Position numbers and translations under genes: made by a program. From Maricaulis sp. (lineage in GTDB: Bacteria > Pseudomonadota > Alphaproteobacteria > Caulobacterales > Maricaulaceae), in assembly GCF_030149425.1 (NCBI RefSeq), contig NZ_JASBRQ010000005.1, forward strand, positions 16,102 through 80,101: a stretch of DNA of 64,000 nucleotides. Direction: 5' to 3'. The notes beneath the pieces were generated by a model, which saw nothing but the letters and a program-made list of their open reading frames with translations, searched no databases and had not been told where the DNA came from. Shown here one piece after another: positions 38,042 through 46,530 of the stretch; the first letter of the stretch is position 1, and each line of letters begins with the position of its first letter.

Positions 38042-41000
38042 TTAGAACGGCAGGGAGAAGGAAACGGAGACCGTGTCGCCTTCGGCGTAGTCACGATCGC
38101 TCGTTGCTTCATAGGTGAAGGCCAGCGAACCGCCATTCTCGAGCGGCACCGACATGGAGCCGGCGAACTCGAGCCAGTTGGTGTCCAGCTTGCCGTCGCC
38201 ATTGGCGAAGACGGCAACACCCGGAGCGGCGCTGAAGGATGCGCTGAAGAGCTCGGTGCTGTCGCCCAGCTCCTTGGCGTAACCGGCATACATGCCCAGC
38301 ATCACACCGCTACCGGCGTCGAAGGAGTAGGCACCGCCGACGCGGGTGATCAGGCTTTCATAGGACCGGCCGTCAATGTCCAGACCGCCCACGAGAGAGG
38401 TGGTGCTGGTGGCATCGAATTCCGTCTCGCTATAGCTCAGGCCTGCGATGGCAGCGAGGTTGTAATTCGCTTCCGGCAGGATGTCGTAGCGGAAGGAACC
38501 GTCGATGCCGAAGCCGTCCGCATCGTAACGTGCAGCGCTGGTGGTCGTTGCGCCGACATTGACGAGGCGGGTGCTTTCGCTTTCGTGCTGGCTGGCGTGC
38601 AGGGCGACAGAGGCGTGCACACGATCCTGATCGTAGGACAGGAAGGCCGTGTACTGCTCGGTTTCCACGCTGTTGTCGGTGGAGCCGAAGGTCGCGCCCA
38701 TGATGTTGTCACTGTCGGCAAAGCCGAGAGCGACACCGGCACGCAGATTGTGGCCGATGCTGGCGTCGAAGCCGACGACGACATAATCGCCTTCGATTTC
38801 GCCGTCAGAGGCGCCCGGCAGGGTCTCGCCGGAGCCGTTGACCAGGCCGAAGGAACCGAAGACACGCATGTCGCGATCATCGCCATGCGCGCCATGGCCT
38901 TCCTTGGCCGAAGCCGCCATGGCCAGACCGGCCAGTTCCGGGTTCAGGGCCAGGCCATTGGCCTGCTTGGCCGATGCCATTACCGAGTTCACACCGCCGG
39001 TGGCGCTGTTGAAGTCACCGATATGGTTGCGCAGGGCACGGCTCAGCGTGTCGGTGTGCAGGCGTGCGGAGCGATCAAACAGCACCGATTCCCACGGAGA
39101 CAGGCTGTTGAGGCTGCTCAGCAGCGTGTCGCCCGACATCAGGTCGAGACCACCATAGATATCCTCCAGAGCCGCATAATCGGTGTCGCGCGCTGCGTGC
39201 AGCTGCTCAGCCAGATTGGCCTGGAAGAAGTTGGTGAAGGTTGCTTCGGTCGAGTACGGCAGGGCGTTCAGGGTTACACCCGTGGTCGAGGCGCCATAGC
39301 TCATCACCGGGGTCAGTACGCCCGGCAGGTCGGAGACAGCGGCGAAGGTGCCGATGCCGATGCCGGAAGCGGTGATGATCTCGAAGCTGTCACCATAACG
39401 CGGCGTGTAGCCGGCGACCGGGTTCAGGATCAGTGCGCCATTGAGCGAGTAATCGCCATCGATCAGCAGGTTGTCCGAGGTGTTGCCCGGACCGATATCG
39501 GCCATCAGGACACCACCGGAGGACTGAACATAGTCACCGATGATTTCCAGCGTGCCGGTCGCGCCGATTGCGCCGGCATTGACCATGCCGCCGATGTTGA
39601 AGAGCGTGCCGGACTGGGAGACGCCGTTACCGAACAGGAGGTTGGTCTCGAACAGGTCAAGCTGGCCGGAGCCCGTCAGCGTACCGCCCCAGAGCACGAC
39701 TTCGCGCGTGCCGAGCAGGCCGTCGACATTGAGCAGGCCGTCGAAGACCTCAACATTGATCATCGACAGGATGGTCGAGGTGTCGAGGATGTCGAGGGCT
39801 GCGCCGTCACCGCGGATGTTCAGCTTGTCGATCTCCACAAAGGGCAGGTCCGCGGTGGTGGTGCCGTCTGCGTCGAGGGTGACCTCGAAGAACTGCGCCA
39901 CAGCCGAACCGAAGCCGTAATTATTGTCCGGAACGAAGTCGGTGGAACCCGGACCCGTAGCAGCGCCGCGATTGCCGGTGCTGCTGGACTGACCAGCCCA
40001 GCCGCCAGCCGGAGCTTCGGCAACGCCGGCATCGGCGACAAAGCCGGTGGCGACGAAGTCAGTAAAGACGCCCGGAGTGCCGTCCTGGACCGGAGCCTTG
40101 CCGGCAATACCGGCCGCCGTATTGGCTGCAGCGCCGGTGCCCGTTCCAACGACCAGGCCGTTGGCGGCGTCATTGGCGATGATGTCACCGGACAGGGTCT
40201 GAAAACCACCCGGGGCAACAGAACTGTCGGCAACGGCGAAGCCATTGGCCTTCTGGCTGTCGAGCGGTTCCTGCGGTGCCAGGCCGCCGGAGGTCGTGAA
40301 GTCCTCAACCGGCGTATCGAAGGCGATACCTTCCTGCGGACCGGTGCCGCCGACACCCGGTTCCGGACCGGTCGGCAGACCGTTCACGATATTGCCGGAG
40401 CCATCATAGATGAAATAGTTCGGATCCATGGTCTGGATCCAGTGCGTCGCGTCCGACCAATTGCCGTCGCCCGCATTCGCCGAGACGTATTTGTACGGGT
40501 TATTCTCGGAGATGAACTGGTGGAAGTTGAACAGCGGGTTGTAGTAGCTGACCTCGCCATAGGTTTGACCGGCCGAGTGGAAGAAGCCGCCAACGAAACC
40601 ACCGGAGAGCACGCCGAGGATGAGCGGGCTGTCATGGATGTTCATGGCCATGAGCGGGCCGCCGGAGTCACCGCCGGCCGTTGCCACTTCATTATCCAGG
40701 GCATCGCCCGGGAAATAGTCAATGCTCGGGCTCGGCAGGAGCAGCGTGTCGCCGTCGATGAAGCCGCCATCGAAACCGTTATTGTCGTCGCAGACGATGG
40801 AGTTGGTTGCGCCGAGCAGGAACGGGTCGGGCCCGCGCACACAGGTGCCGGTGCGGCCCGGAAGGTCGAAATCGGTCCAGTAGAGGGACTGATTGCTGGT
40901 TGCCGGGGCGTTGTAGAGCGCGTTCTGGGCCAGTGCGTTGAAGAAGTCGTTCTGCGATCCCATCATGCCCAGCATGTTCTCACCGGCGCGGCGCAGGCCG

Positions 41001-41644
41001 TTAATGCCGCCGGCATCGGTCGAGCCCGGGTGGAAGGTGCCGTAGCCGATCTGGTTGACGAGAACGCCGGCGTCGAAGACGTCGGTCGGGATCGGGCTGA
41101 ACAGCATGCCATAGGTCGGCAGGGTGTAGAGCGGATCCTGAAGCGCCAGGAGGGTGACGTCAGCGCCCGGGAAGTCCTCAACACCGAACTGGCCGTCCGG
41201 ATGGTTCATCGTGTCGACGGCAAAGGTCAGGCCCTGCGTGTCGGAGAGGAATTGCTGCCCCGTCCCGATCCAGTTGAACAGTGCGTCAAACGTATCCTCG
41301 CCATAGGCGATGATCGGAACCGCCGACTGACCGAAGCCATAGGTGCTGTCCGGCTGGCTGTTGAAACAGTGGGCCGCGGAGATCACCGTGCGCGCATTCA
41401 CCAGGGAACCGGTACAGTTGAAGAAAATGCTGCCGGAGCCTTGGTCCCAGTAGAAAATCTGGACCACGCCGTCCCAGCCCTGGGCAAAGGCCTGGGCGCC
41501 GCTATCACCGACATCATCGCGGAACGGAATGGCTTCAGCCGGGGCCGCCGTCATGGCGGTGACACCCGCCAGGGCCAGCACCATGGCGGATGTGGTCGAG
41601 GTCAGCGTCTTTTTGAACGCTGAGGTTGCGGTTTCGAGTTTCAT
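38042..41644 (-). CDS. Trypsin-like serine protease autotransporter
   Basis: A 1200-residue protein. A long signal segment ends around APAEA. The N-terminal passenger is chymotrypsin-like: His92 in ISAAHC, Asp162 in GADVTLLAL and Ser327 in GGDSGGPL. A middle region with beta-helix-like and low-complexity Gly/Ala/Thr sequence follows, containing a GTLTGSGQL-type repeat seen in autotransporter passengers. The last 280 residues form a beta-barrel (AHGDDRDMRVFGSFG onward) ending in SFSLPF, the terminal Phe needed for barrel insertion. The ATG at 41644 has AAGGAGGGG upstream. Expected to be displayed on or released from the surface. Confidence 0.85.
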   Translation of the reverse strand: MKLETATSAFKKTLTSTTSAMVLALAGVTAMTAAPAEAIPFRDDVGDSGAQAFAQGWDGVVQIFYWDQGSGSIFFNCTGSLVNARTVISAAHCFNSQPDSTYGFGQSAVPIIAYGEDTFDALFNWIGTGQQFLSDTQGLTFAVDTMNHPDGQFGVEDFPGADVTLLALQDPLYTLPTYGMLFSPIPTDVFDAGVLVNQIGYGTFHPGSTDAGGINGLRRAGENMLGMMGSQNDFFNALAQNALYNAPATSNQSLYWTDFDLPGRTGTCVRGPDPFLLGATNSIVCDDNNGFDGGFIDGDTLLLPSPSIDYFPGDALDNEVATAGGDSGGPLMAMNIHDSPLILGVLSGGFVGGFFHSAGQTYGEVSYYNPLFNFHQFISENNPYKYVSANAGDGNWSDATHWIQTMDPNYFIYDGSGNIVNGLPTGPEPGVGGTGPQEGIAFDTPVEDFTTSGGLAPQEPLDSQKANGFAVADSSVAPGGFQTLSGDIIANDAANGLVVGTGTGAAANTAAGIAGKAPVQDGTPGVFTDFVATGFVADAGVAEAPAGGWAGQSSSTGNRGAATGPGSTDFVPDNNYGFGSAVAQFFEVTLDADGTTTADLPFVEIDKLNIRGDGAALDILDTSTILSMINVEVFDGLLNVDGLLGTREVVLWGGTLTGSGQLDLFETNLLFGNGVSQSGTLFNIGGMVNAGAIGATGTLEIIGDYVQSSGGVLMADIGPGNTSDNLLIDGDYSLNGALILNPVAGYTPRYGDSFEIITASGIGIGTFAAVSDLPGVLTPVMSYGASTTGVTLNALPYSTEATFTNFFQANLAEQLHAARDTDYAALEDIYGGLDLMSGDTLLSSLNSLSPWESVLFDRSARLHTDTLSRALRNHIGDFNSATGGVNSVMASAKQANGLALNPELAGLAMAASAKEGHGAHGDDRDMRVFGSFGLVNGSGETLPGASDGEIEGDYVVVGFDASIGHNLRAGVALGFADSDNIMGATFGSTDNSVETEQYTAFLSYDQDRVHASVALHASQHESESTRLVNVGATTTSAARYDADGFGIDGSFRYDILPEANYNLAAIAGLSYSETEFDATSTTSLVGGLDIDGRSYESLITRVGGAYSFDAGSGVMLGMYAGYAKELGDSTELFSASFSAAPGVAVFANGDGKLDTNWLEFAGSMSVPLENGGSLAFTYEATSDRDYAEGDTVSVSFSLPF

Positions 41645-42000
41645 CAGAGGTCCCCTCCTTGAGCAAACACGGAGCGAGCGCAAGGAGTGGCAATCAATCC
41701 CCCCGCACCCTGTCTTATATTTCTAGTAACGCTAGATACACATTATGCGCTAGCTCTGTGCAAGCTTCCCACCTCCGGTTTAGGCAGAAAAACCTGTTAC
41801 GCGACCGAACTGTTGCGCAAAACCCACATGTATAGACTATTACCTGTGGCGCCTGCTTCTGGCGCCCGTCACGGCGGCGTTATGCGGCCGATCCGCACGG
41901 CGGCTCGACAGGGGCTCGCAGCCATATTAATTGAGCCCCAAATCCTTCCGCGGGATCGTATCGAAATCCCGCCCAGCGACATAATCCGGGGAGACGCGCC
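41645..42000. promoter_or_regulatory. Divergent intergenic region between autotransporter and mmsA
   Basis: About 356 bp without a gene. It is less GC-rich than its surroundings in places. It contains two CGCTAG hexamers (41730-41735 and 41748-41753) and an inverted pair GGGGCTC/GAGCCCC (41911-41917 and 41933-41939) just upstream of mmsA, as well as GGGGAG as the mmsA ribosome site. These could be regulator sites; nothing more specific can be read. Confidence 0.35.
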
Positions 42001-43500
42001 ATGAGCCGCGACATTCATCATTTCTTCAATGGCAAGAGCTTTGAGGGCCAGTCCGGCCAGTATGGCGATGTCTACAATCCCAGCACGGGCGAAGTTCAGG
42101 CCCGCGTCCAGTTCGCCACGGTTGATGAGGTCAACGCGGCTGTCGCTGGTGCCAAGGCAGGCCAGCAGGCCTGGGCGGCGATGAACCCGCAGCGCCGGGC
42201 CCGCGTCCTGATGAAGTATAAAATGCTGGTCGAAGCGGAGATGGACAGCCTGGCCGAAATGCTGTCCTCCGAACACGGCAAGGTTATCGCCGATGCCAAG
42301 GGCGACATTATTCGCGGCCTGGAAGTGGTCGAGTTCGCCATGGGCGTGCCGCACCTGATGAAGGGCGAGTACACTGAAAGCGCTGGTCCGGGCATTGATG
42401 TCTTCTCCATGCGCCAGCCGCTCGGCGTCGTCGCCGGCATTTCGCCGTTCAACTTCCCGGCGATGATCCCGATGTGGTTCATGGGCATGGCGCTGTCGAC
42501 CGGCAATGCGCTGGTGCTCAAGCCGTCAGAAAAGGATCCGTCGGTTCCGGTTCGTCTCGCCGAGCTGTGGATGGAAGCGGGCCTGCCCGAGGGTGTGCTG
42601 CAGATCGTTCATGGCGACAAGACCGCCGTGGACGCGCTCCTGCACCATGACGATATCAAGGCGGTCTCCTTTGTCGGTTCGTCCAATATCGCCCAGTATA
42701 TCGCCGCGACCTGCGCCAATAATGGCAAGCGTTTCCAGGCCATGGGCGGTGCCAAGAACCACGGCATCATCATGCCGGATGCGGATATGGACCAGGTGGT
42801 GAAGGACTTCCTGGGCGCGGCCTACGGTTCGGCCGGCGAACGCTGCATGGCGCTGCCGGTTGCCGTTCCGGTCGGCCAGGACACGGCGGATGAATTCGTC
42901 GCGCGGATGAAGGAAGAAGCCCAGAAGCTCCAGGTCGGCGTCTCGACCGATCCGGATGCGCATTATGGCCCGGTCGTCTCTGCGGCGCACCGTGCCAGCA
43001 TCGAGAAATGGATCCAGACCGGTGTCGATGAGGGCGCTGATCTGCTGCTCGACGGTCGCGACTTCTCGCTGCAGGGCCACGAGAACGGCTTCTTCATCGG
43101 TCCGTCCCTGTTCGACAAGGTGACGCCGGAAATGACCTCCTACCAGGAGGAGATTTTCGGCCCGGTGCTGCAGGTGGTGCGCGCCAATGACCTGGAAGAG
43201 GCGGCCAGCCTGCCGAGCCAGCACCAGTACGGCAATGGCGTGGCCATCTTCACCCGCAATGGTCTCGCGGCGCGCGAATTTGCCGCCAAGGTCAATGTCG
43301 GCATGGTCGGTATCAATGTGCCGATCCCGGTGCCGGTCGCCTACCACTCCTTCGGTGGCTGGAAGCGCTCGGCCTTCACTGACACCAACCAGTACGGCAC
43401 TGACGGCATCCGCTTCTTCACCAAGATCAAGACCGTGACCCAGCGCTGGCCGTCCGGCGAGATCGGTGACCAGGCCTTCGTCATTCCGACGATGCAGTAA
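42001..43500 (+). CDS. mmsA: Methylmalonate-semialdehyde dehydrogenase (CoA-acylating)
   Basis: A 499-residue aldehyde dehydrogenase with catalytic Cys282 in GERCMALPV and the MmsA-specific opening MSRDIHHFFNGK. It oxidises methylmalonate or malonate semialdehyde to propionyl- or acetyl-CoA, in valine and inositol breakdown. GGGGAGACGCGCC precedes the ATG. No other valine or inositol genes are adjacent. Confidence 0.93.
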   Translation: MSRDIHHFFNGKSFEGQSGQYGDVYNPSTGEVQARVQFATVDEVNAAVAGAKAGQQAWAAMNPQRRARVLMKYKMLVEAEMDSLAEMLSSEHGKVIADAKGDIIRGLEVVEFAMGVPHLMKGEYTESAGPGIDVFSMRQPLGVVAGISPFNFPAMIPMWFMGMALSTGNALVLKPSEKDPSVPVRLAELWMEAGLPEGVLQIVHGDKTAVDALLHHDDIKAVSFVGSSNIAQYIAATCANNGKRFQAMGGAKNHGIIMPDADMDQVVKDFLGAAYGSAGERCMALPVAVPVGQDTADEFVARMKEEAQKLQVGVSTDPDAHYGPVVSAAHRASIEKWIQTGVDEGADLLLDGRDFSLQGHENGFFIGPSLFDKVTPEMTSYQEEIFGPVLQVVRANDLEEAASLPSQHQYGNGVAIFTRNGLAAREFAAKVNVGMVGINVPIPVPVAYHSFGGWKRSAFTDTNQYGTDGIRFFTKIKTVTQRWPSGEIGDQAFVIPTMQ

Positions 43501-43528
43501 GCTCGAGAGCAGCGTGGACCGGAGACGA

Positions 43529-43921
43529 TCAGCTGTCGTCTTCGGTCACGCTGGTCTGTTCGCGCAGCCAGTCCAGCGCTGCGGCGCGGTCCTTGACCAC
43601 TTTGATGCGCAGATTGCCGGCCTCGAACACCGGCCAGGTCGTCGACAAGTCCCAGGTCCGTGAGATCTGCGAGGGCACATAGGCGAGGGTGATGGGGTGG
43701 TCCATCGCCAGCATGAAGTCTTCGGCGATGTTCTCGACCTTGTTGCGAGACAGCGAGTTATCCAGGCGCGAGCTGTCGACCAGGATGTGGGTAGCGTCGA
43801 TTTCGGCCACCAGTTCTCGTGTCCGCTCGATCGCCCAGCCGGTCTCCTGATTGGTGATATCACCAATACTCGTCACTTCTAAGGTTCGGGGAATATCCAG
43901 GATTCCAACCCGAATTGGCAT
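43529..43921 (-). CDS. STAS-like small protein, unknown function (paralogue A)
   Basis: A 130-residue protein that I align end to end with the protein at 44001-44471 over the first 49 residues without a gap, sharing TxxxRELV and ILVD/VLVD, and with a shared C-terminal ALDWLR(E/S). The pattern resembles small SpoIIAA/STAS-like sensor or regulator proteins. The start is the ATG at 43921 chosen from this alignment. Function unknown. Confidence 0.65.
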   Translation of the reverse strand: MPIRVGILDIPRTLEVTSIGDITNQETGWAIERTRELVAEIDATHILVDSSRLDNSLSRNKVENIAEDFMLAMDHPITLAYVPSQISRTWDLSTTWPVFEAGNLRIKVVKDRAAALDWLREQTSVTEDDS

Positions 43922-44000
43922 CACGCACCCATACACATTTTGAATTGTATTCTAATTATATTTGATTGGGTGGCCGGTCAGCAAGTCATGTGAAATGACC

Positions 44001-44471
44001 TTAAGGGACTGATTTGTTATGGTTAATGCGTGGTAACCTTAGGCTATTTGCGGGTGTTTTGCGCTTGACCGGTTGAGTGCCGAGGGCCCGTGCAGGTGAC
44101 CCGGTCTCGCTGCGCAGCCAGTCCAGCGCCAGGTCGGGAGTGGTGAACACCCGGCAGCGATTGTCGATTTCGCGCGACAGGGCCCAGGCGGCCGCATGAT
44201 GGGCATCGCTCCATTGTAGGGGCGGGAGGAAGGCGATGGGCAGCGGGCTGCCGAGCGCGAGCACGAAATCCTCAAGGATTTCCACCGAATGCGGCGGAGA
44301 GTTGATCACTTCGGCGGCGCGGACATCGACAAGCACACCGCGCGCTTGCGAGCTGAGCACCAGTTCGCGCACTTTTTCATGGGCCGCACCGGTCTGTACC
44401 CGCGTTGCGGGTCCGGACTGCGTCATGGATACAATTCTATCCCGTTCGAGAAGGCTGACCCCTACCGACAT
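44001..44471 (-). CDS. STAS-like small protein, unknown function (paralogue B)
   Basis: A 156-residue paralogue of the gene at 43529, with an extra basic C-terminal tail (LGTQPVKRKTPANSLRLPR) after the shared ALDWLR. The ATG at 44471 aligns with the neighbour's start; upstream frame residues look non-coding. GGTGAG just before it is a weak ribosome site. The two copies are in tandem with an 80 bp gap. Confidence 0.6.
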   Translation of the reverse strand: MSVGVSLLERDRIVSMTQSGPATRVQTGAAHEKVRELVLSSQARGVLVDVRAAEVINSPPHSVEILEDFVLALGSPLPIAFLPPLQWSDAHHAAAWALSREIDNRCRVFTTPDLALDWLRSETGSPARALGTQPVKRKTPANSLRLPRINHNKSVP

Positions 44472-44666
44472 ACTCACCACACACACTGTTCTTCTTCTTG
44501 TTCGCTCTAACGGCGAAGGGCGTGACATATAAGTGTCATGCGGGGCCTGCCAGTATTTGAAAATGAGAATCACCTACCATTTGGCGACCTGTGTGTTTCC
44601 TGCACGCCAGACGATTGATTAACGCGGGATTACGGTCTGATCCTGGTGTCGAAGCGGTGCTGCTCC

Positions 44667-44732
44667 AGCGTTCCCCCGGTGTTGTCCTGGCGCTCCCCCG
44701 GCGCTCCCCCGGCGCTCCCCCGGTGCTGCCCC
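44667..44732. repeat. 11-bp tandem repeat, six units
   Basis: Within the roughly 350 bp gene-free gap before the alcohol dehydrogenase gene, an 11-base unit GGCGCTCCCCC occurs three times exactly (44689-44721), flanked by diverged copies AGCGTTCCCCC and GGTGTTGTCCT before and GGTGCTGCCCC after. The period is about one helical turn. No gene was recognised in this gap; a frame that runs through the repeats looks like translated repeat. Confidence 0.85.
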
Positions 44733-44820
44733 GGACCGGTCCCGGTGCGCGCCAGCATGTCCTATTGCCTGATCAGGTGCGCGCGGGCATGGTCCGGTCG
44801 CGATTGAAAGGACCGACTGT

Positions 44821-45966
44821 ATGACTGCCTCAGCCTTCTCCTTCCGCACCGTGCCGCACATTCATGCCGGCGCCGGCGCGGCCCGCCAGCTGGCCCGTCT
44901 GGCTGCACCGCTGATCGGCAGCCGCAAGCGGGTCTTCCTGGTGACCGATCAGGGCGTGCGCAAGGCGGGGCTGATCGACGCGGCAACGGCGTCGCTGGAG
45001 GAGGCCGGTCTGCAGGTCGAGATCTATGACCGGGTGGTCGCCGATCCGCCGAAGAGCGTGGTTCTGGAGGCCGAGGACAAGGCGCGCGGTTTCGGGGCGG
45101 AAGTTGTGCTCGGACTGGGCGGCGGCTCCTCGATGGATACCGCCAAGGTCGTCGCGCTGTTGCTGGGCTCGTCGCAAACGCTGGATGACATGTATGGCGT
45201 CAATAATGCCACCGGTCCGCGCCTGCCGCTGATCCTGATCCCGACCACCGCCGGGACCGGCTCGGAGGTGACGCCGATCTCGGTTCTGACTGTCGGTGAA
45301 AGCACCAAGATGGGGATTAACGCACCCGCGCTCTACGCCGATCTGGCCGTGCTGGATGCCGAGCTGACCTATGGCCTGCCGCGGGCGGTCACGGCGGCGA
45401 CCGGAATTGATGCCATGGTGCATGCGATCGAGGCCTATACCTCCAAGATCGAGAAAAACCCGGTATCCGACGCCCTCGCGCTGGCCGGGCTGAAAAAGCT
45501 GCACGGTGCCATCGAAACCGCCTGCCGTGACGGCTCCGACCGCCAGGCCCGCGAAGACATGTTGCTCGGAGCGCTGCTCGCCGGCCAGGCCTTTGCCAAT
45601 GCGCCGGTCGGTGCCGTGCATGCCCTCGCCTACCCGCTGGGCGGCGTTTTCCATGTTCCCCACGGTCTCTCGAACTCGCTGATGCTGCCGCCGGTGCTGC
45701 GTTATAATGCCAGCGCGGCCGAGCCGCTCTATGCCGAGCTTGCCTCCCATCTCGGCCTGCATGCCTCGACGGATGGTCTTGTCACCGAGATGGAGCGGAT
45801 CGCCGACAGTGTCGGTATCGAAACCCGCCTGACCCAGGTCGGTGTCAGCCATAATGATCTGCCGCGCCTGGCCGAAGAGGCGATGGAGGTGAAACGCCTC
45901 TTGGTCAATAATCCCCGCGAGATGACGCTGGAGGCCGCCCAGGCCTGTTATGAGGCTGTATTGTGA
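44821..45966 (+). CDS. Iron-containing alcohol dehydrogenase
   Basis: A 381-residue group III alcohol dehydrogenase: GGGSSMDTAK for NAD(P), PTTAGTGSE, and iron ligands in TGIDAMVHAIEAYTS and AVHALAYPLGGVFHVPHG. The alcohol or aldehyde substrate is not evident. Its TGA overlaps the GTG of the thioesterase gene, so the two are cotranslated. Confidence 0.92.
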   Translation: MTASAFSFRTVPHIHAGAGAARQLARLAAPLIGSRKRVFLVTDQGVRKAGLIDAATASLEEAGLQVEIYDRVVADPPKSVVLEAEDKARGFGAEVVLGLGGGSSMDTAKVVALLLGSSQTLDDMYGVNNATGPRLPLILIPTTAGTGSEVTPISVLTVGESTKMGINAPALYADLAVLDAELTYGLPRAVTAATGIDAMVHAIEAYTSKIEKNPVSDALALAGLKKLHGAIETACRDGSDRQAREDMLLGALLAGQAFANAPVGAVHALAYPLGGVFHVPHGLSNSLMLPPVLRYNASAAEPLYAELASHLGLHASTDGLVTEMERIADSVGIETRLTQVGVSHNDLPRLAEEAMEVKRLLVNNPREMTLEAAQACYEAVL

Positions 45967-46391
45967 GCGAAAAGCGTACCCGTTCCGACTATGCGCGCTG
46001 GCGTGATCTGCCGACCCGCTGGGCCGACAATGATATTTACGGCCATATCAACAACGCCGCCTATTACGGGTTTTTCGATACGGCGGTGAACTGCTTCCTG
46101 ATCGAGGAGGCGGGGCTTGATATTCATGCCGGAGGCGTGATCGGCCTGGTGGTGGAAACCGGCTGTTCCTACTTCGCGCCGCTGGCTTATCCCGAAACGG
46201 TCCAGGCAGGCCTTCGTGTCGCCCGTATCGGCAATTCCTCGGTGCGCTATGAACTCGGCCTGTTCAAGACGGACAGCGATGGGCCCGCCGCTCAGGGTCA
46301 TTTCGTGCATGTCTATGTCGATCGCGAAACGCGCCGCCCCGTTGCCCTGCCGCAGGCAATGCGCTCGGCCCTGGAGGCGATCCATGCGTGA
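45963..46391 (+). CDS. 4-hydroxybenzoyl-CoA-type thioesterase
   Basis: A 142-residue hot-dog-fold thioesterase with the YbgC/4HBT catalytic stretch TRWADNDIYGHINNAAYYGFFD; the Asp of DNDIYGH is the usual nucleophile region. It begins with GTG overlapping the dehydrogenase stop. It hydrolyses an acyl-CoA of unknown identity; the pairing with an iron dehydrogenase hints at fatty or aromatic acid metabolism. Confidence 0.88.
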   Translation: MSEKRTRSDYARWRDLPTRWADNDIYGHINNAAYYGFFDTAVNCFLIEEAGLDIHAGGVIGLVVETGCSYFAPLAYPETVQAGLRVARIGNSSVRYELGLFKTDSDGPAAQGHFVHVYVDRETRRPVALPQAMRSALEAIHA

Positions 46392-46482
46392 GGTCCGTAG
46401 CCCGCTCCTTCTGGTCCTGGCCGCTCTGGTAACGACGGGTCTGCTCGCTGTCGCAATCTGGCGGCTCTGGCCGGCAGGTTGA
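46384..46482 (+). CDS. Single-helix membrane peptide, possible small gene
   Basis: A 32-residue peptide starting MREVRSP, with one hydrophobic helix (LLLVLAALVTTGLLAVAIW) and a basic/aromatic end RLWPAG. Its ATG overlaps the thioesterase stop by 8 bases and it ends before zapE, so it could be a coupled small membrane protein. No homologue known to me; may be chance. Confidence 0.35.
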   Translation: MREVRSPLLLVLAALVTTGLLAVAIWRLWPAG

Positions 46483-46530
46483 GATTTGCGCATTGACCTG
46501 ACAGCAAGGCTTCTGCTTTAGGCTCACCCC

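Noticed and set aside
38006..41623. Long plus-strand frame opposite the autotransporter
   Set aside because: It is the mirror of a GC-rich gene with a strongly coding-like opposite strand; its residue mix (many Ala, Gly, Arg, Glu, Val) lacks any domain, and the minus-strand gene has a signal, active site, barrel and terminator.
43518..43546. Hairpin between mmsA and the STAS-like gene as terminator
   Set aside because: Eleven-base stem with one G-T pair but no T run, and it overlaps the end of the minus-strand gene; function not supported.
44667..44732. Repeat tract as a CRISPR array
   Set aside because: Units are 11 bases and directly adjacent with no spacers, and no cas genes are nearby.
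44591..44824. Open frame through the 11-bp repeats before the alcohol dehydrogenase gene
   Set aside because: The protein would be translated repeat (many Pro, Arg, Gly) with no start site and ends at the next gene; it fits a non-coding repeat tract better.
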